Part shown: positions 44,434 through 53,467 of the stretch, one piece after another
Position numbering within the stretch: position 1 is the first letter of the stretch
Layout: each line of letters begins with the position of its first letter
Source: Kumtagia yinganensis
Lineage (GTDB): Bacteria > Pseudomonadota > Alphaproteobacteria > Rhizobiales > Rhizobiaceae
Assembly: GCF_040081985.1 (NCBI RefSeq)
Contig: NZ_JBEBMH010000013.1
Location: forward strand, 1-64,000
Length of the DNA stretch: 64,000 nt
Direction: 5' to 3'
Notes under the pieces: generated by a model
Told to the model about the DNA's origin: nothing
The model's input: only the letters and a program-made list of their open reading frames with translations
Databases searched by the model: none
Made by a program: the position numbers and the translations under genes

Positions 44434-46137
44434 TCATGGTGGAGTCGGCTGACGATTGCGGCCTTGCTTTCGTGCCCTGCGCTCCCTTATCGCTTTCTCG
44501 GTCGCGAGCAACTTGTCGTGTTCAGGATGTTTCCGTAGAGCTTCCGTTACAAGTAGCAGCGCCGCGTGGCTTTCCCCCTTGATGTGGTGAGCCCGTGCAA
44601 TGAGCCACATCGGCATTGGATCATCCGGCACAAGCGCGTGCGCGCGCTCGGCGCATTTCAAGGCGGTATCGGTTAGTTCTGGCGACTTCCCAATGATCCG
44701 CCGTGAGTAGTAAGTCAGGGCTTCGCTGGTAGCATCCTTATGAAAGGCGGCGGCCCGAGCGTAATCAAAAGCCTCCTTGTCCAGGCCCATCACGAAATGT
44801 AGTTTAGCCAGCAACATAAGGTCATCGGAATCGCCCGTATGCGTGGCCAACGTCTTCGCCCAACTTAGAGCCTCTTGATGATCTTTAGCTCTATGGCATA
44901 ACATTACATATTTTCGCAGTATTTCGGGGAAATCAGTCTTTAGGATTCGTTGCCTGGAGATGCCGAGGCGGGCTACCCTGGAGAGCAGCAACTCCGTCAG
45001 ATCGCGGTCAACGCTGCTGGATGAAATCTCCTTGCTTGCCAGCAGCACATCGGCCACTTCAGAAATCTGTTTCTCCATGGCAAGAAGGAGCGTCGTCGTC
45101 TTGCTGAGCCGCGTCACTTCGTCGGAGACCGCGTCGTGAGACCCGTTCGCTGTTTGCGCTAGAAATTCCCCACAATGCCGCCTGACGATCGATCGCAAAC
45201 GGTCCTGATCCGAAATATCTACGAAAAACTCCGACAGGAGATATCCAATGCCCCGCGTGACCTCTTGCGATTGCGGCGACTTCGCCCCGACAAACGCATC
45301 CTCCAGATCCCGCAGGTCGTCGACCCGCTTGGTGAGATGGCGGTATTCGCTGGCGGCTAGGCCGTATACGGCGGCACCGTGGATCAGTGCCTCAAGTCCG
45401 ACACCGGAATTCAGCACCACCACCGCGCGCGCGGCGGGTATCAGCTGATGGACAGACGCGTCCGAAACCCGGACGTGCGCGTGCTCCGCAGCCCAGGTGA
45501 GGGCTCTCTCGATCAACTTGGACTTGCAATGCGGATGTCGCTTGAAAACCACCTTGGCCATTTGCGCTTCACTCAGATCGACAAGACGCCGGATGACGTC
45601 GACCTGGGTAAACGAAGATAGATTTAAGACCTCGTCGTCGTTTACCTGCAACGGAAAGAAGACAAACCCGCTGCCGTCTGTTTCTTCAATTTCGACTTCA
45701 GGAGCTTTCTGGACATACTTCGACTCGTTGCTCCCAAGGAATCTCGCCCGATAGTGGTCGACCAGTCGAGTCGACTCGACGATACCGCAAGACCCAGCCC
45801 TGTCGCGAATTGCAGGATCGCGTGCTATGCTGCTCCATCCGCTGTAACCATCCTTGTCCAGATACCAAAGGCCCTTGATCGGCCCGGGCCGGACGCAGTA
45901 GCTATTATTGCCCGGCTCCCTGGCGTGATAGACATAGGAAATGCCGTCCTCGCTTCCGGTACTGTATCCGTCATTGACACGAGATCTATAAGGTGAAACG
46001 ATAAAATAGTTATCCGTATGTATTATGGCTTCAGAAATCGAGGAATATCCGCTGGATATCTCCTGATGCATCGCACTTTCTTTATTCCACAGATGACTGG
46101 GTATATCGAGATAAAACTTAACCATCAATTCACGCAT
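44434..46137 (-). CDS. Capsule polysaccharide (KpsS-like) protein with TPR tail
   Basis: 567 residues. The central domain has signatures of capsule polysaccharide biosynthesis proteins of the KpsS/LipB type: FVFFPLQVNDDEVLN, VVFKRHPHCKSKLIE, VVVLNSGVGLEALIHGAAVY and GLAASEYRHLT. The C-terminal about 170 residues form TPR-like helices (LLAKLHFVMGLDKEAFDYAR, PMWLIARAHHIKGESHAALL). KpsS-type proteins add Kdo to the lipid anchor of capsules; here only the fold is supported. A second ATG at residue 5 (MVKFYLDIPSHLW) is an equally good start. Convergent with the GT4 gene. Confidence 0.8.
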   Translation of the reverse strand: MRELMVKFYLDIPSHLWNKESAMHQEISSGYSSISEAIIHTDNYFIVSPYRSRVNDGYSTGSEDGISYVYHAREPGNNSYCVRPGPIKGLWYLDKDGYSGWSSIARDPAIRDRAGSCGIVESTRLVDHYRARFLGSNESKYVQKAPEVEIEETDGSGFVFFPLQVNDDEVLNLSSFTQVDVIRRLVDLSEAQMAKVVFKRHPHCKSKLIERALTWAAEHAHVRVSDASVHQLIPAARAVVVLNSGVGLEALIHGAAVYGLAASEYRHLTKRVDDLRDLEDAFVGAKSPQSQEVTRGIGYLLSEFFVDISDQDRLRSIVRRHCGEFLAQTANGSHDAVSDEVTRLSKTTTLLLAMEKQISEVADVLLASKEISSSSVDRDLTELLLSRVARLGISRQRILKTDFPEILRKYVMLCHRAKDHQEALSWAKTLATHTGDSDDLMLLAKLHFVMGLDKEAFDYARAAAFHKDATSEALTYYSRRIIGKSPELTDTALKCAERAHALVPDDPMPMWLIARAHHIKGESHAALLLVTEALRKHPEHDKLLATEKAIRERRARKQGRNRQPTPP

Positions 46138-46573
46138 CCCGACCAGAAGCCGCAGGACGCCAAGCCTTTTGGAGCGAGGGCCTGGCTCGCCATAGGTCAG
46201 CCTGCGTTGGATATTTCCTTGGCATAAGCTAGCCCCACCTCCTCAAATCTGCCTGGCAGGCGGCGCAAACAATGGCGCCCCCGACAAAGCGTCATCTGCA
46301 TCGCGGTTTGGATATCCGAAGCCTCGCTTTCCCGGACTGCCGCCACATCTTATCGCATGGTACCCCAGATAGGGACGAACGTGCTAGGTTTTCAGGCGAC
46401 AATCACAGGTTAGAATCGGTTCGAGCGTTCGCCTCCGTCATCTTCCTGGAGTGTCTGCGTCACACCCACCACGATGACAGGTCCACGCCCGCAATGGCGA
46501 TCGATGCTGGCTGACTGCTGCCCGACTCGAACAGCGAACTGACCAGGCGTGCCGGTTTAAGACGCAGGTAACC
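46138..46573. other. Intergenic region, no gene recognised
   Basis: About 435 bases between two minus-strand genes. No frame here shows a recognisable motif. The right part may include the 3' untranslated end of the methyltransferase gene and the left part the promoter of the KpsS-like gene. Confidence 0.4.
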
Positions 46574-47302
46574 TCAAACCCGGCGCTCGTTCGAGAACAG
46601 GACGTAGAAGCGCCGGGCGCCGTAGCCAGAGCGGAACAGCGGCTCGACGAGCTGAATTTCCCTGAACCCGCAATCGGCGAACAGACGTAGCATCGAGGCT
46701 TCGGTGTGCCAGAACGAGGTCGGGTTGCCGATCGAGGCCATCGGGTTGTCTTTCTCGGGGAAGAGGACGCCTTCATAGTTGTCCTGGCGAACGATCGCGT
46801 GCCAGGGCTGGCTTTCGTGCGACTCGAGAATTTCGGGCACGTGAACCTGCGTCTCCAGAATGACGGGTGCGCCATAGGTGCAACGGCTTAGCAGATTCTT
46901 CTGAGCCTCGAGCTCAAGATGGTAGAAGAGACCGAGATTGGCGATCACGCCGAAGCCGGCTGGATCGTAGCTGCGCACATCGCTCTGGACGAAGCGGACC
47001 GATCCTATATCTGGCGGCAAGCGGACGGTGCGACCATCGACCGCAGTCACATCATAGCCGCGTTTTGCAGCGAGCGCACTGAACTTACAATGACCGGCGC
47101 CGAGATCGACGAGAGTCTTGTCCTCGGGCCTGAGCGTGTCGAGGATGTCGACGAACGTCCGGAGTCGGTGGGCACCGATATTTTCGTACTTTCGCCCAAG
47201 GTCGAGGCGACTCACCGCCATCGGTTGGGTCGGCGGCGAGCCTAGAGTATCACGTGGTGTAGCCTTTGAGCTGGTCCTCGGCGGCGACGGCTTCGTCTTC
47301 AT
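46574..47302 (-). CDS. Class I SAM-dependent methyltransferase
   Basis: About 242 residues. Motif I is TLVDLGAGHCKFSALAAKRG, acidic motif II VTAVDGR, and a post-motif FGVIANLGLFYHLELEAQKN. It ends with GYGARRFYVLFSNERRV. It parallels the methyltransferase at 25535 in the whole C-terminal half (SFWHTEASMLRLFADCGF), so the pair is probably duplicated. The start is not certain: this ATG has AGGAC close upstream, while an internal ATG at 47221 would start at MAVSRLDLGRKYENIGAHRL. Confidence 0.8.
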   Translation of the reverse strand: MKTKPSPPRTSSKATPRDTLGSPPTQPMAVSRLDLGRKYENIGAHRLRTFVDILDTLRPEDKTLVDLGAGHCKFSALAAKRGYDVTAVDGRTVRLPPDIGSVRFVQSDVRSYDPAGFGVIANLGLFYHLELEAQKNLLSRCTYGAPVILETQVHVPEILESHESQPWHAIVRQDNYEGVLFPEKDNPMASIGNPTSFWHTEASMLRLFADCGFREIQLVEPLFRSGYGARRFYVLFSNERRV

Positions 47303-47480
47303 TGTCCTGTGCGATTCCGCTATCGGCGCTGACAACACCTACAACCAAGCTTTGGTGGTCGGCATAGCACCGGCTGACTTGAACGATCAACCCACAATAG
47401 CCGATCCCGCAAGCTCTCAGGCGGGGCGCAAACATCCATGCGCCGGCTCCCAAGGGGACTGAGTTACCCCATCCACGGCG

Positions 47481-49391
47481 CTACAATCGCACATCCACGT
47501 TCAGTAGCTCTGCCCAAAACCTGGTGGCCTCGGATAGAGAGCATTTTTGCTGGTTCGTAAGGCGGCAAGCGGACGCCATTCTATGTACACGATCTGGATC
47601 GCCTGCCAGCGATTGCAAAGCGCCCAGCCAATCATCCTCGGTATTGCTCACCAGCAAACCATCAACGCCATCATCAACTATCGCTCGATATATCGGGTTG
47701 TCGGTGAAAATCCCTGCCGCTCCCAGTGAACTTGCGTCACAAAATTTGATCCGAGACTTTCCTCCGTTGTAGGCATGGTCGAGCAGTGGGGCGACCATTA
47801 TGTGGCAGGGCCGTTTCCTGACAAAATCCTTGTATTCTTCCCACGGCAGAGGGTCCATTACATTGATTTGACCAAATCCGCGCACCATCTCGCGAATTCC
47901 TTTGTGACCAAATAAATCAAACTCGACGTCGGGATTTGCTTTGCTAAACTTTTTTATCACAGGGGTGAGGAATTCCAGATCGCGGTAGTGAGTATTCGAC
48001 CCATGATATCCAATTCGCAGCGGGCTGCTGTCCAAATGGTGGTCAAGCGATTCGCTTTCACGTATCGAGGGTGGTTCCAGTAAATGCGTCTTCGGTGAGT
48101 TGAAGCGCTTAGCCAAAGCCGGCGACGAGACAACCATTATGTCAGAAATGTATAGCATGTATTGAAACTCGCAAGAAGTAACATCGACCAAGCGACGTCT
48201 GTATGTGGCAGGCAACTCAATCGTATCCACGGCGGATGGAATGTCATCGTCGAAAAGGTATGTAATAAACGCGCGCGCCTTGCATTTGGCCAGTGCATCC
48301 ATCCATTCCGCCGAAATGTATCGCACAACGACCACCATATTCACATCACGAAATAGATTGGCGTCTGGATGCTGCAGCGTTGTATCCACGACGATGAGCT
48401 CGCATAGTCCCGCCGAACACATCTGAGCAAGCGGTGCCTGCACATAGATCTCATCAGTTGGCAGCTGGCGTGGCCGTAGCAATAAAATCCGTCTTTTCGT
48501 CTCCGAGAGATTTATTTTCTGATTATTCAACGAAGCAACGACAATCGCCTGACGAAATGCATTTGGGGCGTCGTTGAAGAAAATCCTGGAATTTCTGACG
48601 GATGCTTTTCGCTTTTTGTCGAGATCGGATAGAGTGAAGGTATCCGGATGCGTCTGGACGTCCACTATATCGCCGTCGTCTATTTCGATAGGAGCGCCAT
48701 CTCGCTCAGAGCGTGCATGACAGCGCCATCCATTGTCTTCCACTGCCATCTGGATGGGTGCCACGTTGCGAATGGTATCTCCGGAACTGAGGCTTATGTC
48801 ACAGTATTTTTGTGATCGGAGCGCCTTTCGGAACAGCTCGAATCCAGGTGATCGCCAGCGCCAGAGAGGCAATCGGGTAAGAGAGCGATCGTGAGCTAAG
48901 ACTTCGAGTACAAGGAGCGATTCTCGGGTCTTAATATGACCTCTGTGCACGTGCGAAAAGGACGTGGGCAAAAATTCGATGATGTCGTGTGCTGGTTGGC
49001 CATTTACATACACGTCGTAGTCGATTGGGCATCCGACACTGAATTCAATGCAATTGGTGACGTACCCGTCACGCTTGACCACATCACATTGGAGCAAGCG
49101 ATTTTCGACGCGAAGCGGAACGGCGTTAACGACGCCGCAATACACCTGATCATCGCCGACCCAAAGCCAGGCATGCACCGCCGCATGCGATTCTGGCTCG
49201 AATGCAGCCTCCCATGTGCCATCACCTCGGACGTCGCAGCAAGATATCAGCCGACCGAATGACCAGAACTCTAGCGCATGTGGACGCAGATAATCGGACC
49301 GAGCAATTCCCCTCAATAGGTGCCCACCGGATTCGGTGGGAGAATGCGCAAAATGGACGCTTGGGCAATGTGGTTGGTGAGGACTCGGCAT
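47481..49391 (-). CDS. Glycosyltransferase with long N-terminal extension
   Basis: 636 residues. The C-terminal about 330 residues form a GT-B fold: LRIGYHGSNTHYRDLEFLTP, DVEFDLFGHKGIREM, and HIMVAPLLDHAYNGGKSRIK then FCDASSLGAAGIFTDNPIYR, which corresponds to the sugar-nucleotide site. The N-terminal about 290 residues are beta-rich and unassigned. Compared with neighbours it is rich in Asn, Lys and Ile and its coding DNA is less GC-rich, which suggests a different origin. No signal peptide or TM. Sugar unknown. Confidence 0.8.
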   Translation of the reverse strand: MPSPHQPHCPSVHFAHSPTESGGHLLRGIARSDYLRPHALEFWSFGRLISCCDVRGDGTWEAAFEPESHAAVHAWLWVGDDQVYCGVVNAVPLRVENRLLQCDVVKRDGYVTNCIEFSVGCPIDYDVYVNGQPAHDIIEFLPTSFSHVHRGHIKTRESLLVLEVLAHDRSLTRLPLWRWRSPGFELFRKALRSQKYCDISLSSGDTIRNVAPIQMAVEDNGWRCHARSERDGAPIEIDDGDIVDVQTHPDTFTLSDLDKKRKASVRNSRIFFNDAPNAFRQAIVVASLNNQKINLSETKRRILLLRPRQLPTDEIYVQAPLAQMCSAGLCELIVVDTTLQHPDANLFRDVNMVVVVRYISAEWMDALAKCKARAFITYLFDDDIPSAVDTIELPATYRRRLVDVTSCEFQYMLYISDIMVVSSPALAKRFNSPKTHLLEPPSIRESESLDHHLDSSPLRIGYHGSNTHYRDLEFLTPVIKKFSKANPDVEFDLFGHKGIREMVRGFGQINVMDPLPWEEYKDFVRKRPCHIMVAPLLDHAYNGGKSRIKFCDASSLGAAGIFTDNPIYRAIVDDGVDGLLVSNTEDDWLGALQSLAGDPDRVHRMASACRLTNQQKCSLSEATRFWAELLNVDVRL

Positions 49392-49850
49392 GCGATCAGT
49401 CTTCCTTGAAGAATTGTGGCGGGAAGGCTTGGATACGCCCTCCCGGTACGCGAGCAGTGCCGAGGCAGGCCCGGGAAACGCTGCACGCAGGAAATGAAGT
49501 CAGGACCAACAGGCGCTGTTGGGGCCTTCGCCGAGTGCGACCGCTTAGCATGCCGCAACCGGCAATTACTTCGAGGACAAGCACAAATAGCCACGCGGTA
49601 GCCCTGAGACGATGGCTTTGATCCGCGATGATCATCGGCTGGTCGATCGTGATGACGCGCGTCGTCGCAAAGGAGCAGACGATCCCGGACCTAGGAGCCG
49701 TTGCGGCTACTCTCGGTGGCACGGATGCCAACCCCGCGGCCTGCTCGATTTTGCGATGAATGTATCCCATTACGCGAATCATCTTGGCTCCCGCCGCACC
49801 TTGTCGTAGCCTCTCGTTTCGCGGCGCAAGTGGATGCGGGGGCATTGGAG
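49392..49850. other. Intergenic region with no convincing gene
   Basis: About 460 bases between divergent genes. A minus-strand frame across it contains one hydrophobic segment (ATAWLFVLVLEVIAGCGM) but no family match or ribosome-binding site, and the plus strand is open too. It should hold the promoters for the glycosyltransferase and the M23-type gene. Confidence 0.4.
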
Positions 49851-51026
49851 ATGTGGGTTCCAATCTGGGCTCTTTTTGCCCTCCTTATGCTGCCGATAGG
49901 GTCATCGTTCAATGCGTGGGCCGGCAGCGCAGACCCCAAGCTCACCCCGCTCGTCGCGGATATCATCGCTGCTCCCCATGTCGTTCCGGGCTCGGACGGT
50001 TCGCGGCATCTCGTCTACGAACTGGCGGTAGACAACGTCACCGGCAGAGATGTTCGTTTCGAGAAACTCAAGGTCATTGATCCCGACAGCGGAGCGACGC
50101 TTGCCGAGCTTGGTCCGGACGACCTGGCCAAACGTGTCACACCGGGTGCGAACCGCGGCAACGAAACGCGCGAACTGACAGCCTACCAGTTCGCAGTGAT
50201 CTTCCTGCATGTCGCTCTGGCTGAGGGTGCGACTATTCCAAGTCGGATCACTCACGAGATCACTGCACATTTCACAGTCATTGACGCGGACATGACCCTG
50301 ACGATTGGCGAGAGCCCTGTCATTTCGACAGCACCCGTTGTTCTCGGGCCGCCTTTGCGCGGCAAAGGTTATGTCGCCGCTGACGGTTGCTGCGATTCCA
50401 TCCGCCACGTCCGCGCGCTGCTGCCGCTCGATGGCAAGTTTTATCTCGCCCAGCGCTTCGCCGTCGACTGGGAACAGATCGATGAAAAAAACACTCTGGT
50501 CGCGGGCGACCTCAAGGTGCCGGCGAACTACCACATCTACGGCAAGCCGATCCTCGCCGTTGCAGACGGCACGGTCGTCGGGACTCGCAATGATCTCCAT
50601 GACCAGGTGCCGGGAGCGTTGCCCGCAAACCTGCCGCTCGACGAGGCGGACGGCAATTTTGTCGTTCTTGACATAGGCTCCGGCCTGTTTGTCAACTATG
50701 CCCACATGCGACCGGGCAGCGTGACGGTCAAGCTCGGCGACAAGGTGCGGCGCGGCGACCAGTTGGGTGAGGTTGGAAACACCGGCAACAGCCAGGCGCC
50801 CCATCTGCACCTGCATGTCATGGACAGTGCTTCTCCGCTCGCTTCGAACGGTCTGCCTTACGTCTTCGACAGCTTTGCCATTGCGGCGGTAGACGAGGCC
50901 GGCACGGAAGATTTCGACAAGGCGGAGGCGACGGGATCGCCCCTTACGCTGACCGCGCGCGTTCCACCGCAGAAGCTCGAAAACGTGCTGCCGCTTGATC
51001 TCTCGATTGTCGACTGGCTGCAATAG
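49851..51026 (+). CDS. M23-family peptidase-like protein
   Basis: 391 residues. N-terminal signal or anchor WVPIWALFALLMLPIGSSFN, a beta-rich middle domain, then an M23/LytM domain near residues 195-345. HxH motif PHLHLHVMD and the active-site NYAHMRPGSVTVKLGDKVRR are intact. The first zinc motif, normally HxxxD, reads RFAVD (YLAQRFAVDWEQ), so the first His ligand is replaced by Arg. LytM enzymes cut peptidoglycan cross-bridges in the periplasm; loss of a ligand may mean altered metal use or a regulatory role. The frame is open further upstream, but this ATG starts the signal sequence. Confidence 0.82.
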   Translation: MWVPIWALFALLMLPIGSSFNAWAGSADPKLTPLVADIIAAPHVVPGSDGSRHLVYELAVDNVTGRDVRFEKLKVIDPDSGATLAELGPDDLAKRVTPGANRGNETRELTAYQFAVIFLHVALAEGATIPSRITHEITAHFTVIDADMTLTIGESPVISTAPVVLGPPLRGKGYVAADGCCDSIRHVRALLPLDGKFYLAQRFAVDWEQIDEKNTLVAGDLKVPANYHIYGKPILAVADGTVVGTRNDLHDQVPGALPANLPLDEADGNFVVLDIGSGLFVNYAHMRPGSVTVKLGDKVRRGDQLGEVGNTGNSQAPHLHLHVMDSASPLASNGLPYVFDSFAIAAVDEAGTEDFDKAEATGSPLTLTARVPPQKLENVLPLDLSIVDWLQ

Positions 51027-51066
51027 TCGGCTTTCAAATGCGACTGCCAGACCACATCAATTCCGG

Positions 51067-52233
51067 ATGACGAATTCGATGCCGAAGAGCAAACCCCGCC
51101 TGACATCGTTTCGCCTCATCCTGGCGTCTGCTGTCCTTGTCTGCGCAAGCCCGGGGAGCGCTGATCCGCTGCTGGATGAATCGGTCAGATTCACCGGAAC
51201 GATCGCTTTTGTCAGTTCGGGCGCGCCGGGCCTTGTGATTGCCGCCGTTCGAAACGGTGAGACCGCCTTCGCAGGGTTCGGCGAAACCGTTCGCGGGTCA
51301 GGCATCGTGCCGTCTGCCGATACGATGATGCGGGTTGCATCCATCTCGAAGGCCTTTTGCGGGGATGTTCTCGCCAGCGAACTGGCCAAGGGAGAAATTG
51401 GCCTGACAGACCCCGTTCAAAAACACCTGCCCGACGGGTTCGTCATCCCCGAGGCAGGCGGACGAACCCTGCGCATCATCGACCTCGCTACACAGACCTC
51501 GGGCTTGCCGCGCGAGATGGCGCAGACCGGCGGAACACCCAACGATCCCTACGCCGGTCATACCCAGCAGGCGATGATCGCGGCGATGAAGGATTCGCCG
51601 TTCCTTTTTCCTCCGGGGACCGGCGCGCTCTATTCGAACCTCGGCTTCGACCTTCTCGGGCTGGCGATCGGTGGAGCGGCGGGAAAGCCCTATGCCGCCG
51701 TGTTGGAGGAGCGCGTGTTGCGGCCACGCGGCATGGTAGACACAGTCTTCAATCCGCGGCCGGCCGACGAAGGCCGGCTTATGCAGGGCCACAATTTCGA
51801 TGGATCGCCGCTGCCCTTCGTGCCGACGCCGGTGACGATGGAATGTGCCTCGGGACTTTATACAACGCCCAACGACATGCTGAAGTGGATCGGCTGGCAT
51901 TTGGCGCAAGGCGGTGAAGAAGACGACGCGCGTCGGGCAATCGATCATGCCAGCCTTGTTCGGCGCGATGGGCTCTCGCCGGCCTTGGGTCTCGACGACG
52001 GAGGCGCGCCGATGGACGCGATGGGTCTCGGCTGGGTTGTCGTCGATGCCGACGGCAACCATCCCCCGGTGCTGAACAAATCCGGCGGCCGGCAAGGCAT
52101 GTTCACCTATGTCGCCATCGCACCGACGCGGGGCGTGGGCGTCTTCGTGGCGATCAACCAATTCAGCGCCGAAGGGTTTGCCGCAATCGTCCAGCGCGCA
52201 AATGGGTTGATCTATCAGCTCGCGCCTCGCTAG
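51067..52233 (+). CDS. Serine hydrolase of the beta-lactamase/AmpH type (copy 1)
   Basis: 388 residues. Signal peptide near FRLILASAVLVCASPGSA, then a class C beta-lactamase fold with SxxK in RVASISKAFCGD, YxN in ALYSNLGFDLLG and a KSG-like triad in LNKSGGRQGMF. TMECASGLYTTPNDMLKWIG is also typical. AmpH/EstB-type proteins act as DD-peptidases, esterases or beta-lactamases in the periplasm. It is followed after 46 bases by a close paralog. An internal ATG four codons later is an alternative start. Confidence 0.87.
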   Translation: MTNSMPKSKPRLTSFRLILASAVLVCASPGSADPLLDESVRFTGTIAFVSSGAPGLVIAAVRNGETAFAGFGETVRGSGIVPSADTMMRVASISKAFCGDVLASELAKGEIGLTDPVQKHLPDGFVIPEAGGRTLRIIDLATQTSGLPREMAQTGGTPNDPYAGHTQQAMIAAMKDSPFLFPPGTGALYSNLGFDLLGLAIGGAAGKPYAAVLEERVLRPRGMVDTVFNPRPADEGRLMQGHNFDGSPLPFVPTPVTMECASGLYTTPNDMLKWIGWHLAQGGEEDDARRAIDHASLVRRDGLSPALGLDDGGAPMDAMGLGWVVVDADGNHPPVLNKSGGRQGMFTYVAIAPTRGVGVFVAINQFSAEGFAAIVQRANGLIYQLAPR

Positions 52234-52279
52234 CCGAATCCATCGTCCTAAACGCCAAATTCTCATTGATGAGGTTGCA

Positions 52280-53431
52280 ATGACCGGCCACAAGCGTTTC
52301 CTCTTCTCCTGCCTCACGGCTGCCTGCGTCCTTGCGGCGCCCCATGTCGCTTCCGCCGAGGATCGCCTCCTGGAGGAAGCGGTCGGCTTCGCCGGCGGCA
52401 TCGCCTATCTGGGCTCGGGCGCTCCAAGCCTGGTGATCGCGGGAGTTCGTAACGGCGAAACCGCCTTTGCCGGCTTCGGCGAAATCCGAAAGGGGTCGGG
52501 CCGCACGCCCGACGAGCACACGCTGATGCGTATCGCCTCCATCTCGAAGGCCTTCTGCGGCGATCTGATGGGCTCGATGATCGTGGATGGGACCATCGGC
52601 GTGGCCGATCCCCTGGCCAAACACCTGGGTCAGGACTGGACCGTGCCGGAGCGCGGCGGGCGCACGCTCCGGCTCGTCGATCTGGTGACGCAGGCATCGG
52701 GCTTGCCGCGCGAGGTGCCCAACCAGACGGGCGGCACGACGGATGATCCGTTCGCGGGGAATACATTCGAGCTCAGCCGCGCCGAGCTTGCGAAGGCCGA
52801 CCCGTATCTTTTCCCTCCGGGCACTGGCGTCTTCTATTCGAACTGGGGTTACGATCTGCTCGGCCTGGCGCTCGCCAATGCTGGAGGCAAACCTTACGGC
52901 GATCTGCTGGCCGAGCGTGTGCTCACCCCTCTCGGCCTGACCGATACCAGGCTCAAGCTGGCGGAAGGCGATGCGGACCGGACCATGCAGGGCCATTTCT
53001 TCGACGGCGCGCCAATGCCGCTCGTCCGTTCCCCGGAAACGATCGGGTGTGCCGGCGGCCTCTACTCCTCCGCCGCCGACATGATGAAGTTCATGGCCTG
53101 GCATCTCGGCAAGGACGCAGCCGGCGACGCACAGCGCACGATCGACCATGCCGGCTGGCTGTGGCGTGACGGGCTCTCGCCGGTCAGCGGGATCGACGAT
53201 GCCGGGCCGATGGGAATGATGACACTCGGCTGGGTGGGAGTGCTGCCCGCAAACGACAAGCCCTTGATGCTGAACAAGACCGGCGGTCTGCAAGGGCAGT
53301 TCAGCTATGTAGTGATGGCCCCGACACGCGGCGTGGGTGTGTTTGTTTCGATCAACCAGTTCAGCGTTGCCGGGTTCAACGCGATGGTCGCGGCGGCAAA
53401 TGATCTCGTCGCGCAACTCGCGCCGCGATGA
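52280..53431 (+). CDS. Serine hydrolase of the beta-lactamase/AmpH type (copy 2)
   Basis: 383 residues. Signal peptide FLFSCLTAACVLAAPHVASA, SxxK in RIASISKAFCGD, YxN in FYSNWGYDLLG and KTG in LNKTGGLQGQF. It is similar throughout to the gene just upstream, for example the PSLVIAGVRNGETAFAGFGE and FPPGTGVFYSN segments, which points to tandem duplication. The full catalytic set is present in both, so both may be active. Periplasmic; substrate unknown (peptidoglycan stem peptide or a beta-lactam/ester). Confidence 0.88.
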   Translation: MTGHKRFLFSCLTAACVLAAPHVASAEDRLLEEAVGFAGGIAYLGSGAPSLVIAGVRNGETAFAGFGEIRKGSGRTPDEHTLMRIASISKAFCGDLMGSMIVDGTIGVADPLAKHLGQDWTVPERGGRTLRLVDLVTQASGLPREVPNQTGGTTDDPFAGNTFELSRAELAKADPYLFPPGTGVFYSNWGYDLLGLALANAGGKPYGDLLAERVLTPLGLTDTRLKLAEGDADRTMQGHFFDGAPMPLVRSPETIGCAGGLYSSAADMMKFMAWHLGKDAAGDAQRTIDHAGWLWRDGLSPVSGIDDAGPMGMMTLGWVGVLPANDKPLMLNKTGGLQGQFSYVVMAPTRGVGVFVSINQFSVAGFNAMVAAANDLVAQLAPR

Positions 53432-53444
53432 ATTGGCAATCACG

Positions 53445-53464
53445 CAAAAAGGGCGCCGCTGCCC
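53445..53464 (-). terminator. Rho-independent terminator of the TpsB gene
   Basis: On the minus strand GGGC-AGCGGC-GCCC is followed by TTTTT, giving a short GC stem and U tract just after the TpsB-type gene stop. It lies in the convergent gap with the second serine hydrolase gene. Confidence 0.5.
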
Positions 53465-53467
53465 GAC

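Noticed and set aside
49396..49863. Minus-strand frame with one hydrophobic segment
   Set aside because: No recognisable family, no ribosome-binding site, and the opposite strand is also open. Left as intergenic.
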